29,234 nt of DNA, from contig CAYXZP010000019.1 of the NCBI GenBank assembly GCA_964469485.1, positions 1-29,234 of the forward strand. The letters are read 5' to 3'. The position numbers and the translations under genes are program-made. Position 1 is the first letter of the stretch, and each line of letters begins with the position of its first letter. Shown here in pieces: positions 12,650 through 21,457 of the stretch. This DNA is from CAYXZP01 sp964469485 (lineage in GTDB: Bacteria > Desulfobacterota > Binatia > UBA1149 > CAYXZP01). The notes under the pieces are model-generated. The model was not told where the DNA came from. It worked only from the letters and a program-made list of their open reading frames with translations, and searched no databases.

Positions 12650-13522
12650 CTAGCGGCTCCGGCGCGCCGCTCTCTTGCCGGGGATGCCGCGCGGCGCCGA
12701 GAAGCAGTGCTCCTCGGCCGGGAACACCCCGTCGCGGACCTCGCCGACATAATCGGAGATGGCCCGCTCGGCGTCCTTGGCAAGCTCGGCGTAACGCTTG
12801 GCGAACTTGGGCGCGATACGGTCCTCGAGCCCGAGCACGTCGTTCATTACCAGCACCTGGCCGTCACATTCGGGTCCGGCGCCGATTCCTATGGTGGGAA
12901 CCGCCGCGGCGGCGGTGATCTCCGAGGCCAGCTCGGCCGGCACGCCCTCTATGACGATCATCGAGGCACCGGCCTCTTCGAGGGCGCGCGCGTCGTCGAG
13001 AAGACGCTCGCGCGCTCCCGGGGCGCGTCCGCTGCGGCGGCCCTGGACCCGGTGTCCGCCCATGCGGTGCACCGACTGGGGGGTGAGGCCGATGTGACCG
13101 ACCACCGGAATGTCGATGGCGACCAGGCGCTCCACGGTGGCGGCCATGTTGATGCCGCCCTCGAGCTTTACCGCCTCGGCGCCGGCTTCCTTGACGAAGC
13201 GGCCGGCGTTGGTCAGGGCCTCTTCGGGGGAGACCTGGTAGGAAAGGAACGGCATATCGGCCAGCACCAGGGCGCGCCGGCTGCCGCGGGCGACCATGCG
13301 CGTGTGGTAGACCATCTCGTCCATGGTCACGCCCAGCGTGTTGTCGTGACCCTGCACGACCATGGCCAGGGAATCGCCGACCAGCAGAACGTCGACTCCG
13401 GCACGGTCCGCCAGACGGGCGAAGCTGTGGTCGTATGCGGTCAGCATCGTGATGCGACGCCGGCCCTTGCACGCCATAAGCGCCGGCACGGTCACTTTGG
13501 TCTCTTCGAACGAGGCAACCAT
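12650..13522 (-). CDS. panB: 3-methyl-2-oxobutanoate hydroxymethyltransferase
   Basis: 290 residues. PanB makes ketopantoate from alpha-ketoisovalerate and methylene-tetrahydrofolate, the first committed step to pantothenate. Conserved features: ITMLTAYDHSFARLADRAGVD, LLVGDSLAMVVQGHDNTLGVT with the metal-binding Asp, VKLEGG, VVGHIGLTPQSV, catalytic Glu in MIVIEGVP, and PTIGIGAGPECDGQVLV. The ATG at 13522 is chosen because GGGAGG lies seven bases upstream, directly before a T7 run; an in-frame start at 13555 would put that site inside the gene. The ribosome-binding site is part of a terminator-like hairpin. First gene of the panBCD-smpB run. Confidence 0.97.
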   Translation of the reverse strand: MVASFEETKVTVPALMACKGRRRITMLTAYDHSFARLADRAGVDVLLVGDSLAMVVQGHDNTLGVTMDEMVYHTRMVARGSRRALVLADMPFLSYQVSPEEALTNAGRFVKEAGAEAVKLEGGINMAATVERLVAIDIPVVGHIGLTPQSVHRMGGHRVQGRRSGRAPGARERLLDDARALEEAGASMIVIEGVPAELASEITAAAAVPTIGIGAGPECDGQVLVMNDVLGLEDRIAPKFAKRYAELAKDAERAISDYVGEVRDGVFPAEEHCFSAPRGIPGKRAARRSR

Positions 13523-13551
13523 AAAAAAACCTCCCGGACCGCTCCGGAAGG
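13523..13551 (-). terminator. Terminator-like hairpin overlapping the panB ribosome-binding site
   Basis: On the minus strand the arms CCTTCCGGA and TCCGGGAGG (9 bp, one G-U) enclose a GCGG loop. Seven T follow and then immediately the panB ATG. This has every feature of an intrinsic terminator, yet its 3' arm contains the GGGAGG that serves panB. It could terminate the kinase transcript, attenuate panBCD-smpB, or hide the ribosome-binding site. Confidence 0.75.
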
Positions 13552-13591
13552 CCAATCGCGGAAACCCCGCTGGTCTCCCGTCCCGGTCCTT

Positions 13592-14233
13592 TTAATCGGA
13601 TCCGAGCGGCACGTAATGTTGGACGCCCTGTCCCATGCAGCCTATTTCCCGGACGAGGTCGGCGAGGTCGCCGCCATTATCGACAAAGTCGATGTCCGAG
13701 CTGTTGACCACCAACAGTGGCGTCTCATCATAGCGGTGGAAGAAGCCCCTGTAGGCCTCCGCCACCTTTTCCAAATACTCGCGGCCGACCTTCCTTTCGT
13801 AAGGCCGGTCCCGCCTCTTTAGCCTCCTCAGCAGGACCTCGGTGCTCGCGTCGAGGAACACCACCAGGTCCGGCCTTCTGACCCTGCTGTCCAGCAAACC
13901 GTAGATGCGCTCGTAAAGAGCCATCTCCTCGCCGGTCAGCGTCAACTCCGCAAAGATACGGTCCTTCGCGAAGATGTAATCGGCTACCGTCGACTGCGCG
14001 AACAGGTCCATTTGGACCAGCTCCTGCTGCTGACGGTAGCGTTCTACCAGGAAGGAGATCTGCGCCGTGAAGGCAAAGCGCTCCGGGTCCTCGTAGAACT
14101 TGGCCAGGAAGGGGTTCTCGTCAAGCGGCTCGCTGACCTGGCGGGCTCCGTACTCGGAAGCCAGCAGCGAGGCCAGCGACGACTTGCCGACACCAATCGG
14201 CCCCTCTACGGCTATATACCGTATCTCAGCCAC
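13592..14233 (-). CDS. Deoxynucleoside kinase (deoxyadenosine/deoxyguanosine kinase family)
   Basis: 213 residues, phosphorylates deoxynucleosides for nucleotide salvage. The P-loop GPIGVGKSS is at residues 11-19, followed by the family's EPLDENPFLAKFYEDPERFAFTAQISFLVERY segment. Also present are the DYIFAKDRIFA stretch (equivalent of the DRS/DR substrate-binding motif), the strand LVVFLDAS, and the arginine-rich lid RRLKRRDRPYER. Length is typical. ATG at 14233. It lies 69 bp upstream of panB on the same strand; such kinases often sit beside pan genes in deltaproteobacterial-type genomes. Base preference cannot be decided from the sequence alone. Confidence 0.92.
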   Translation of the reverse strand: MAEIRYIAVEGPIGVGKSSLASLLASEYGARQVSEPLDENPFLAKFYEDPERFAFTAQISFLVERYRQQQELVQMDLFAQSTVADYIFAKDRIFAELTLTGEEMALYERIYGLLDSRVRRPDLVVFLDASTEVLLRRLKRRDRPYERKVGREYLEKVAEAYRGFFHRYDETPLLVVNSSDIDFVDNGGDLADLVREIGCMGQGVQHYVPLGSD

Positions 14234-14361
14234 AGGGACCGCACCCCTCCCCCACGTCCAACCTTAAAAGGGGTAACACGCCTCATGGCCGCAGTCTATA
14301 CCCCCTTTTTCGGGTGTGCAGGGACCCTTTAAATTGGGGGCTTTCCGGGCATTATGGAGCC

Positions 14362-15420
14362 ATGGCGGCCGGCGCAGCGATGATCGTGGGCCTGGACGGG
14401 CCCAGGCTCGGCCCCGCGAGCCTGGCCATGCTCTCCGAGATAGCCCCGATGGGCGTTATCCTGTTCGCGCGCAACATGCCCGAGCTGGGCGGCCTCCTCG
14501 AGCTTACCGCCGAGCTTCGCCGCCACGACCCCGAGTTGGTCATAGCCGTTGACCACGAGGGCGGCCGCGTCGACCGCAGCCCCGCGGGCTTCACCCGCCT
14601 GCCGCCGGCACTGGAGATGGGACGGCGCGGCGAACCGGGGCTCCTTCGTGCGGCCGGGCGCATGCACGGCCGCGAACTGCGTGCGGCCGGCTTCGACCTC
14701 AACTTCGCACCCGTTCTCGACATCCACAGCAACGAGGCCAACCCCGTCATCGGCGACCGCGCCTTCGGCACCACGCCCGAGATGGTCGTCCACTCGGCCC
14801 TTCCCTACCTGCAGGGACTGACCGAGGGCGGGGTGACGGGCTGCGGAAAGCATTTTCCCGGCCATGGGGACACCGAGCTGGACTCCCATGAGGATCTGCC
14901 ACGGGTCGGTCACGGGATGGACCGTTTGCGGCGCCTCGAACTGGTGCCCTTCGCCAAAGCCGCCAAGCATGGGATGCGGCTGGTGATGACGGCACACCTG
15001 GTGGCCGAGGCTTTGGACCCGCAGGGTCCGGCCAGCCTGAGCCGGAGGGCTATAGAAGACTGCCTGCGCGGCGAGTTGGGATTCAAGGGCGCGGTGGCGA
15101 GCGACGACCTCGAGATGGGCGCCATTGCCGGACTCATGGGACCGGCCGAGGCCGCCGTGGCCGCCCTGGTGGCGGGCAACGACATCGTTCTTGTGTGTCA
15201 GACCGAGCAAGCCGCGCTCGAGGCCTGGCAAGGGCTGGAGCGCGCCATGGCCCGGGGCGACGTCCATCCGGCCCGCCAGGCCGAGGCCGAGAGCCGGCGG
15301 CGCGCGCTCATGAAGCGTATCACGCGGCTACGCGCGCGCCCGGCCGACACGGCCAAGGACCCGGTGTCCGTCATCGGCTCGGACGAGCATCGCCGGGTGG
15401 CCGAGCGGCTGTGGGCCTGA
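14362..15420 (+). CDS. nagZ: Beta-N-acetylglucosaminidase NagZ, glycoside hydrolase family 3
   Basis: 352 residues. NagZ removes N-acetylglucosamine from anhydro-muropeptides during cell-wall recycling in the cytoplasm. Key motifs: GVILFARN, IAVDHEGGRVDR, LNFAPVLDI, GCGKHFPGHGDTELDSHEDLP with the catalytic Asp/His pair (D-S-H), MTAHL, and ASDDLEMGAI, whose second Asp-containing segment supplies the nucleophile. No signal peptide, in keeping with NagZ rather than a secreted GH3 glucosidase. Start is uncertain: ATG 14362 has GGAG only two bases upstream; ATG 14380 (MIVGLDGPRLG) is also possible. A SPOR-domain protein follows after 17 bp, another peptidoglycan-related gene. Confidence 0.93.
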   Translation: MAAGAAMIVGLDGPRLGPASLAMLSEIAPMGVILFARNMPELGGLLELTAELRRHDPELVIAVDHEGGRVDRSPAGFTRLPPALEMGRRGEPGLLRAAGRMHGRELRAAGFDLNFAPVLDIHSNEANPVIGDRAFGTTPEMVVHSALPYLQGLTEGGVTGCGKHFPGHGDTELDSHEDLPRVGHGMDRLRRLELVPFAKAAKHGMRLVMTAHLVAEALDPQGPASLSRRAIEDCLRGELGFKGAVASDDLEMGAIAGLMGPAEAAVAALVAGNDIVLVCQTEQAALEAWQGLERAMARGDVHPARQAEAESRRRALMKRITRLRARPADTAKDPVSVIGSDEHRRVAERLWA

Positions 15421-15437
15421 TATTAGACGGCCCCCGT

Positions 15438-15860
15438 ATGCCGCCCCGGATGCTATACCTGTTCGTCATTGCCGCGGTCCTGGCCGCGAGCCCGCCGGTC
15501 CGTGCCGAGGAGCCGAGCGAGCTCCGCCGCAAGTTCCTTTCCGGAACACCGTACGACGTAAAGATAGAAGCGCCTGTGGCAGCCAAACCCGAAGCGCCCG
15601 CGCCTGAGCCAGAGCCCGAACCTTCCGGACCGCTATACAGCCTGCAGGTCGGCGCTTTCCGGGAGTTCAAGAAGGCGGCCGAGTTGAGAAGCGAGCTGCT
15701 CGAGAATTTCACCGACATAGAGATCGTCGAAACGCAGTCGGGCGGACAGTCGCTGTTCAGGGTGCGCGTCGGCCATGAGCCTTCGAGAACCGGGCTTGGC
15801 GATCTCAAGGAGAAGTTGACCGAGGCCGGTTACGCCTCCTTCACCGTCAACGCCGATTAG
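15438..15860 (+). CDS. Exported SPOR-domain protein
   Basis: 140 residues. An N-terminal signal peptide (ATG 15438, second ATG 15450; MLYLFVIAAVLAASPPVRA, cleaved before EEPSE) is followed by a proline/glutamate-rich linker (about residues 45-65, PEAPAPEPEPEPSG). A C-terminal SPOR domain (about 65-140) follows, recognised from LYSLQVGAFREFKKAAELRSEL, SLFRVRVGHEPSR and LTEAGYASFTV. SPOR domains bind septal peptidoglycan lacking stem peptides. It follows nagZ by 17 bp and is probably cotranscribed. Its TAG overlaps the convergent mtnA TAA. Confidence 0.9.
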   Translation: MPPRMLYLFVIAAVLAASPPVRAEEPSELRRKFLSGTPYDVKIEAPVAAKPEAPAPEPEPEPSGPLYSLQVGAFREFKKAAELRSELLENFTDIEIVETQSGGQSLFRVRVGHEPSRTGLGDLKEKLTEAGYASFTVNAD

Positions 15861-16960
15861 CGGCCGGCCCGCCTGGCCCCCTGCGCGCGCTTGACGGCAC
15901 GTGCAAGACCGGCCTTGAAGTTGTCCTTTACCACACCGGCCTCGGTGATGATCGCCGTCACCAGCTCGGCCGGCGTCACGTCGAAGGCGGGATTGAGCAC
16001 ACGAACGCCGGGCGTTGCGATCTCGCGGCCGGCCAGACGGGTCACCTCGGCCGCCTCCCTCTGTTCGATGGGGATGTCGCTTCCGCTCGAGCAGCCTAGA
16101 TCAATCGAGGCTGTCGGCGCCGCCACATAGAAGGGAACACCGTGGCGCTTGGCCAGCACCGCGATTGGATATGTTCCCACCTTGTTGGCGACATCGCCGT
16201 TGGCCGCCGTACGGTCGGTCCCCACCACCACCGCAGCGACGCGGCCGCCCTGCATCAGGCTTCCCACGCCGCTGTCGGTAAGAAGCGTGACCGGGATGCG
16301 CAGCTTTGTCAGTTCCCACGCCGTAAGGCGCGCGCCCTGCAGGTAGGGACGGGTCTCGGTGGCGAAGACGTCAAAACGGGTTCCCCGTTCCCAGGCGCTG
16401 CGGATAACACCGAGGGCGGTCCCGTAACCGGCCGTGGCCAGCGCGCCGGCGTTGCAGTGGGTCATGACCCCCCCGGCGCGCACCAGAAGCGGCGCGCCGT
16501 GCTCTCCCAGGCGCCGGTTACTGGCAACATCCTCGTGATGGATGGCCGCCGCCTCGGCCCGCATGAGGCGGGCCACACGGTCACGGCCTGCCGCAGAGCC
16601 GGGCGCGCTGCCTGCCGCCACGAGCACAGCGCCCATACGATCGAGGGCCCAGGCCAGATTGACGGCCGTCGGCCGGGCAGCCAGAAGCAACCCGGCCGCG
16701 CGTTCGAAGTCCTGCCGGATACGGGCCGGTCGGAAGCGGGCGGCCTCGGCGGCCATGCCGTAGGCGGCCGCCACCCCAATGGCCGGAGCCCCGCGCACGA
16801 CCATCGAGCGGATCGCCCGCGCCGTCGAACGCGCGCCGCGGCACTCGACCCACACTTCATGTGCGGGAAGCTTGCGCTGGTCGAGCAGCAGCAGGCGGCC
16901 CTTGCGCCAGATGATAGGACGTATCTCGGCCGCCATCGCAGTCATGCGGCATACCGCCAC
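15857..16960 (-). CDS. mtnA: S-methyl-5-thioribose-1-phosphate isomerase
   Basis: Up to 367 residues. It isomerises 5-methylthioribose-1-phosphate to the ribulose form in methionine salvage. Conserved segments: IRPIIWRKGRLLLLDQRKLP, VRGAPAIGVAAAYGM, THCNAGALATAGYGTALGV with the catalytic cysteine, VFATETRPYLQGARLTAWEL, LLTDSGVGSLM, VVGTDRTAANGDVANKVGTY with the catalytic aspartate, and GVPFYVAAPTASID. This distinguishes it from eIF2B-alpha-like relatives. Start is ambiguous: GTG 16960 has AAGGG five bases upstream; ATG 16945 and ATG 16936 are alternatives, the last giving the usual N-terminus. No other methionine-salvage gene is nearby. Convergent with the SPOR gene (stops overlap by 4 bp). 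Confidence 0.95.
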   Translation of the reverse strand: MAVCRMTAMAAEIRPIIWRKGRLLLLDQRKLPAHEVWVECRGARSTARAIRSMVVRGAPAIGVAAAYGMAAEAARFRPARIRQDFERAAGLLLAARPTAVNLAWALDRMGAVLVAAGSAPGSAAGRDRVARLMRAEAAAIHHEDVASNRRLGEHGAPLLVRAGGVMTHCNAGALATAGYGTALGVIRSAWERGTRFDVFATETRPYLQGARLTAWELTKLRIPVTLLTDSGVGSLMQGGRVAAVVVGTDRTAANGDVANKVGTYPIAVLAKRHGVPFYVAAPTASIDLGCSSGSDIPIEQREAAEVTRLAGREIATPGVRVLNPAFDVTPAELVTAIITEAGVVKDNFKAGLARAVKRAQGARRAGR

Positions 16961-17025
16961 ATAAGCCCTTCGAGGTCCAGTTCGCGTGGTTGTCCGAACG
17001 CCGCCCGCCGCTTAGTCTCCGAGCG

Positions 17026-17460
17026 ATGGAACGGCAAAGCCACACCGAAGTGATAGTGGCGCCGGTCGCGGTCTGCTTCGACCTGTTGGTGGACTTCGAA
17101 CGTTACCCGGAGGTCTTCGGACCCGTCGAGGCGGCCGAGATCGTCAGCTCCGACCAGGCGGCCTCTGCGTGGACGGTACGGTTCGAACTCAACATGGTCG
17201 TCCGCAGCGTCTGCTACACACTAGCCTACCAGGGGCGACGGCCCGGCAGCCTTGCCTGGCAACTGGTCGAAGGCGACCTCGCGGCCGTCGAGGGCGACTA
17301 CGAACTAACGGCGCTCGAGGACGACCTTACCGAGGCCACCTGCCGGCAAGCGGTCGATCCGGGCTTTTGGGTGCCCGGTCCCATACGGCGCATGATCGAG
17401 CGCTCGGCGCTGGCCGATTCCGTGCGCGAGATGAAGAAGGCGGCCGAGGCGGCCGGCTGA
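17026..17460 (+). CDS. SRPBCC / polyketide cyclase-like (COQ10/START-type) protein
   Basis: 144 residues. The N-terminus MERQSHTEVIVAPVAVCFDLLVDFERYPEVFG matches the opening of START-like lipid- or ligand-binding proteins (the 'a.a.. vw.lv.D.e.yPefvp' pattern). The remainder has the expected beta-strands (WTVRFELNMVVRSVCYTLAY, SLAWQLVEGDL, DYELTAL) and a long C-terminal amphipathic helix (IRRMIERSALADSVREMKKAAE). Members bind hydrophobic ligands such as quinone precursors or polyketides, or act as toxin RatA-like proteins; the ligand cannot be told here. The ATG at 17026 is chosen because it starts just before the conserved strand; the ribosome-binding site is weak. Divergent from mtnA. Confidence 0.82.
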   Translation: MERQSHTEVIVAPVAVCFDLLVDFERYPEVFGPVEAAEIVSSDQAASAWTVRFELNMVVRSVCYTLAYQGRRPGSLAWQLVEGDLAAVEGDYELTALEDDLTEATCRQAVDPGFWVPGPIRRMIERSALADSVREMKKAAEAAG

Positions 17461-17881
17461 CGGCTCGCGCCTTAGGGCTACTTGGGCGCCTTGCAGACCA
17501 GCTTGCCGGGCTTCTGCTTGCAGTTGGGAGTCGTCTCCATGAAGCAGCGCGCACCGACCGACATGCCGACCGTGCCGACGGCGGCATCGGGTGAGGCTCC
17601 AAGGTCGAACTTCTTGGCCACAAAGCCCAGCTGCACGAGGCCCTTCTTCTCGCTGATGACGACCTTTATCTTGCCCACCGGCCCGTTCACGGCACCGCGG
17701 TCCTTGTAGCCGTACTTGTAGCTACCATCCGGGCTAGAGGCGCTCGCCGGATCGCCGCCCTTCTTCTTCCACATCAGGACCGAAACGGGGATCTCGACAT
17801 CCAGGAGCGGGCTGTCGTCGGCGGCCACGATACGCAGGCTGTCCTTTTGGGGGTTGATCCTGATGCGAGTGCAGATGCCGA

Positions 17882-17889
17882 CCCCCCCC
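17882..17889 (-). other. G8 homopolymer at the acylase frameshift
   Basis: Eight G on the minus strand. With eight, the frame ends in a short basic tail stopping at 17734; with seven, it continues for about 135 residues with sensible composition (…RINPQKDSLRIVAADDSPLL…) to TAG at 17478. Length error, real mutation or slippage site are all possible. Confidence 0.85.
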
Positions 17890-20800
17890 GCAATCGCTGT
17901 CCGACTCACAGGCCGTGCGGAAATCACCGCCCATGCATACCTGGAGGGGAACCTCCCATTTGCCGACCACCTTGTCCTTGCCGGCTTTCTCGGAATCCTT
18001 GGCGAGTAGCTTCTTCAACTCACCGGCCACACAAAGGCGGTCCTGTGGTGCGACGTCGGAACCGTCGGCGACCGTGTCGCCGTCGGTGTCGGCCGAGGTC
18101 GGATCGCTGCCCCAGCGGAACTCGGTCGCCAGGGACGCACCGTCGCCGTCGCTGTCACTGTCCGCGGCCTGCCCGGTGTCGCCGAAGTACCAGCGCTCGT
18201 AAGCGTCGAGGACGCCGTCGCCGTCGCGGTCACCGTCCTCATCGACGCCGAACTCCACGTCCGAACAGACATCGAGGATCGGCACCATGCGCCAATCCCT
18301 CCAGAGCGGCTGCAGGCTCGTCGTGTGCGTGTCCTGCTTGAGGTAGTTGCCGAAGAAGCCCGATGCGTTGCCGGCGATGTGGCCGCTCTGGCCGAGCGGG
18401 AAGATGAACTCACCCTTGACCGTCTCGCCGACCTCGACGATCTGCTCCCAGGTCCCGCGGTTGCCGTACGGGGTCGGATCGAACTCGATGGGCGTGTCAC
18501 AGGCGGCCTGGCAAGGCAGGGCCGAGAGCGGATGGTTGTAGTCGCTCATGCGGCGGCTAAGCGTCCCCACCGTCGGATTCGCGGCCACGTATGCGCAGAA
18601 ACTGTCGCGCACGACCTCGCGCCAGTCCGAGCCGTTGAAATAATCGCCCGAGTACTTGTTCTGGTAGCCCTCGGGCAGATCGCCGGCCGCCGCGTCTATG
18701 GCGTGCAGCGCCCACCCTATGGCCTCGCGCCCGCTATGCGGGCTCAACCCGGCCGCCGAATACTCGTCGTTGTATATGTCGCTGGCCAGCGCGCGGGCCC
18801 AGTTGACGACATAGGACGGCGCCGCCGAGCGCACCGCAGCGGCGATCTCGTCGCCGGCCGGCGCCGCGACCAGGGGGTTGGTGAACTCGCGGCCGCGTGC
18901 CGGAAAATCGTTGTTGGCAACCAACTCGCCGTAGACCGTCATATCGTCACAGTCGCCATGGGCCGCCAGGGCCTCGGCCAGGCGCGGCAAGAGGTAGCGA
19001 CCCGGCGTGCCCGGGTCTATGACCCCGGCTGCCAGCTGGTTGAAGGCGTGCAGGTCGTTGCGGTCTATCGAGTCGTCGCGCGCCAGATACTCGAACAAGA
19101 CCTCGGCGCGATGCTGGCGGCCGTGCCCGTTACCGTAGTAATCGTTGGCCACCGCCTGCTTGTTGTTCCAGTTGGCCGTAAAGCCCTCGGCCGGATTTAT
19201 GACCTCGGGCGTGGCCCAGACACGGTAGACCGCATAGGTGTCGCCCACCGAGGGAATGACCCCCCACCCGTGTTCCAAACTGAGCGTGTCGTCCGTGTTC
19301 GAACTGATACGGCGCGACTGCTTGTAACCGTCACCGGCGGTTATGACGACGATGAACTCCTCGCCGTTGTCGTCGGGGTTATCGTAAACCCAGTTGAGCG
19401 GCTTGGCCTGCATATCGAGCCCGGCAAATGCTCCGGTATCGCTGAGCGAGGCCGGACCGGCCGAGCCGACCACACCCGTGACAACGTCGAAGGCATTGGG
19501 TTGGGTGCCGTCGAGCGGGAGGCGCGGGTCGAGGGAAGCGTCGCGTATCCTCATAAAACCGGCCGACACATAGCCGATGTTGCCGGTTCCGTGGTCGCTT
19601 CCGACGCCGTTGTAGGGCTGGTTGTCGGCGGCGGCGAAGTTCATCGAGCCGGGAACGAAGCGTGCGCCGCGGCGCCACTCCAGGATGCTGGCCGAGCGCT
19701 GGTGGTTGGCGAATCCGGCGGCAGTCGTGCCCTCCTCCATCCACACGGGGCTCTCGACCGCCACCGCCGTTATTTCCTCTCCGGCGGAGGCGACCACATA
19801 CTCCGACGTCGCATCGGGGCTGGTCGCCCAATCCTCGGCGACCTCGAGGGTGGTCGTGCTGTTGGACTCGATCACCCGCATCTGTCCGGCCCCCGTGCCG
19901 TTGACGATGGCCACATGGCCGCCGGCCAGGTCGCCGAAGCCTGCGCCCGGATCCACGAGAGTGCTCGCCGTAGCGCCGCCGGCCGTGCCCGACGAGGTGC
20001 CCGTGAAGGCGATGACCGGCCGGTCGCCCTCGCTGCACCCGTTGACGGAACAGACCTTGTTGGTGCGGAATATCGGCACACGCACGGGAGCGCCCGTGTT
20101 GCGGTGCACCAACTCGATGCGCATGGCCATCTCGGCCTCCTGGCCGTGGCGGTCATATCTCAAGAGATCGAAGTTGCCGCCTGTGAGGGTCTCTATGTAG
20201 TAGACGGCCGTTTGCTGATGCGCGGTGGTGGTCGTGAAGGAAAGGTGATCGTTCATGCCTATGAGCGAGAACGGCGCCCCCACGAAGAACATGCCGCGGC
20301 TGTTGATGGTCTCCCCGCGGATCTCGGAGAAATGCATGATCGAGGGAACCTGTATGCCGGTCTGCGGGAAACCGCCCACCCAGGGATTGCCTGTGGCCGA
20401 GCGGGCCGGCGAGACCAGGGCCGCGTAGCTTCCGAGCGCCGGCCAGGCTCCCCACTTGCGCGCGAAGGCCTCGCGTTCGGCCATGTCCCGGCGGTGATGC
20501 TCGATGGCGGCCGAGTAGTCGCGCGCGGGATAACCGGGAAGGCGGGAGCGTCCGAGCACACGGTCGCGCAAGCGTTCGGTCAGTTCGGCGATCTCCATGC
20601 GCTTCTCGATAGGAACGCCGGCCGTGGCCGCGCCGTCATAACCGACCACACGGGGATCGGGCACAGTGGAGGGCGCCAGCGGATCGTGCTTCCAGTCGTA
20701 GTCGTCCCACAACTCGGTGCCGGTTTCCTCGCCGTAGGCGGCGATGAGCTTGGCCAGGTCTTCGGCCATCTCGAGGTCGTCCCAAAGCTCGTAGCCAAAA

Positions 20801-21261
20801 GTGCGCACCTGCAGCGTGGCAAAGGCCATTACGAGTTCGGGCGTGAGCTGGAAGCCGATGGAGGGATAGGCGCCCGTGCCCGGCCCTTGGTAGTAGGGGT
20901 CGAGCCCCTGCCCTTCGGTAAGGACATGAACGGTCCCGAACAGGCCGCCCGGGGCCGCCACGTTGCTCTGTCGGAACAGCTTGAGCTCCAGCGGCGCCGA
21001 AAGCGCCGGGCCGAGCTTGAGCATGTCGTGGAGGGCGTGATTGCAACCCTCTAGGTAGGCCATGATGAGGGCGCGGTCCTCCGCCGCCATGTTCTCGTAC
21101 ATGCTGTTCAGCTCGCGGCGGGAATAGGTCTCTCGCCGCGTCTCGATATCGTTATCGACGCCGTAGCCCAGAACGCCGAAGGGCCGGTGCAAGGTGCCCC
21201 GGGCCACGTTCATGACCAGCAGGAACTGGGCGGCACGGTCGCGGATGTCCTCGTAGCCTTG

Positions 21262-21264
21262 CTA
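21262..21264 (-). other. In-frame TAG in the acylase N-terminus
   Basis: The codon sits between …DLDAAR and QGYEDIRDR, both of which continue the acylase N-terminal pattern in the same frame. CAG, TGG, GAG or AAG are each one substitution from TAG, so the original residue could be Gln, Trp, Glu or Lys. TAG ends several intact genes here, so general recoding is unlikely. Confidence 0.8.
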
Positions 21265-21399
21265 GCGGGCGGCATCGAGGTCGGTCGAGCCACAGACATG
21301 CGGCAGCCCGAAGGCCGGCTCGCGTATGGCCACGGCGTCGGCCAGCGCCGCCGGGGCGGCCCCGAGACCGGCGGAGGCAAAGGCAACGGCGCTAAAGAC

Positions 21400-21424
21400 A
21401 GAAAAGCCACGCCGGAGCGTGGCT
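21400..21424 (-). terminator. Intrinsic terminator after the DUF4215-repeat gene
   Basis: On the minus strand AGCCACGC and GCGTGGCT (8 bp) enclose a TCCG loop, followed by TTTTCTGTCTTT. It begins 34 bases after the stop of the 1604-residue gene. If the acylase starts at TTG 21450, the hairpin lies within codons 9-17 of its signal peptide. Confidence 0.8.
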
Positions 21425-21457
21425 GCCGACCATGGCCTCAGAAGCCGCAAGGGGCGC

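Larger units (their letters stand above)
17478..21450 (-). pseudogene. Penicillin-acylase-type Ntn hydrolase, frame broken twice
   Basis: Conceptual protein of about 1323 residues from TTG 21450, with a signal peptide (RRGFSVFSAVAFASAG…LADA). An in-frame TAG at 21264-21262 (codon 63) falls within the conserved N-terminus (VAIREPAFGLPHV…R*QGYEDIRDRAAQF), and an 8-G run at 17889-17882 shifts the frame; removing one G restores …SDSDCGGGVGICTRI… through to 17478. Total length (3973 bases, 3n+1) agrees with one extra base. Family features: beta-chain start GSYAALVSPARSATGNPWVGG with nucleophile Ser341, IGMNDHLSFTTT, and WNNKQ (oxyanion Asn region). Two homologous beta-type modules (about residues 481-554 and 654-744) are inserted in the catalytic region. 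TSP3-like calcium-binding repeats (DEDGDRDGDG…DSDSDGDG…DTDGD) and a cysteine-containing C-terminal domain follow. If only the internal ATG 21213 were used, no signal peptide would remain. Substrate unknown. Sequencing error versus true decay is unresolved. Confidence 0.8.

Noticed and set aside
14260..14335. AAAAGGGGTA … TATACCCCCTTTT inverted repeat between the kinase gene and nagZ as a terminator
   Set aside because: The loop is about 20 bases, the arms are mismatched by an extra C, and neither flanking gene ends there; too weak to list.
18325..21054. A 909-codon open frame on the plus strand opposite the acylase
   Set aside because: It is a shadow of codon bias in GC-rich DNA. Its product has no recognisable motif, whereas the minus strand encodes clear acylase signatures.
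21262..21264. TAG read as a recoded amino acid (pyrrolysine or code change)
   Set aside because: Several intact genes here end in TAG (giant gene, phosphatase, smpB, SPOR gene), and no recoding element is visible around this codon; mutation or error is simpler.
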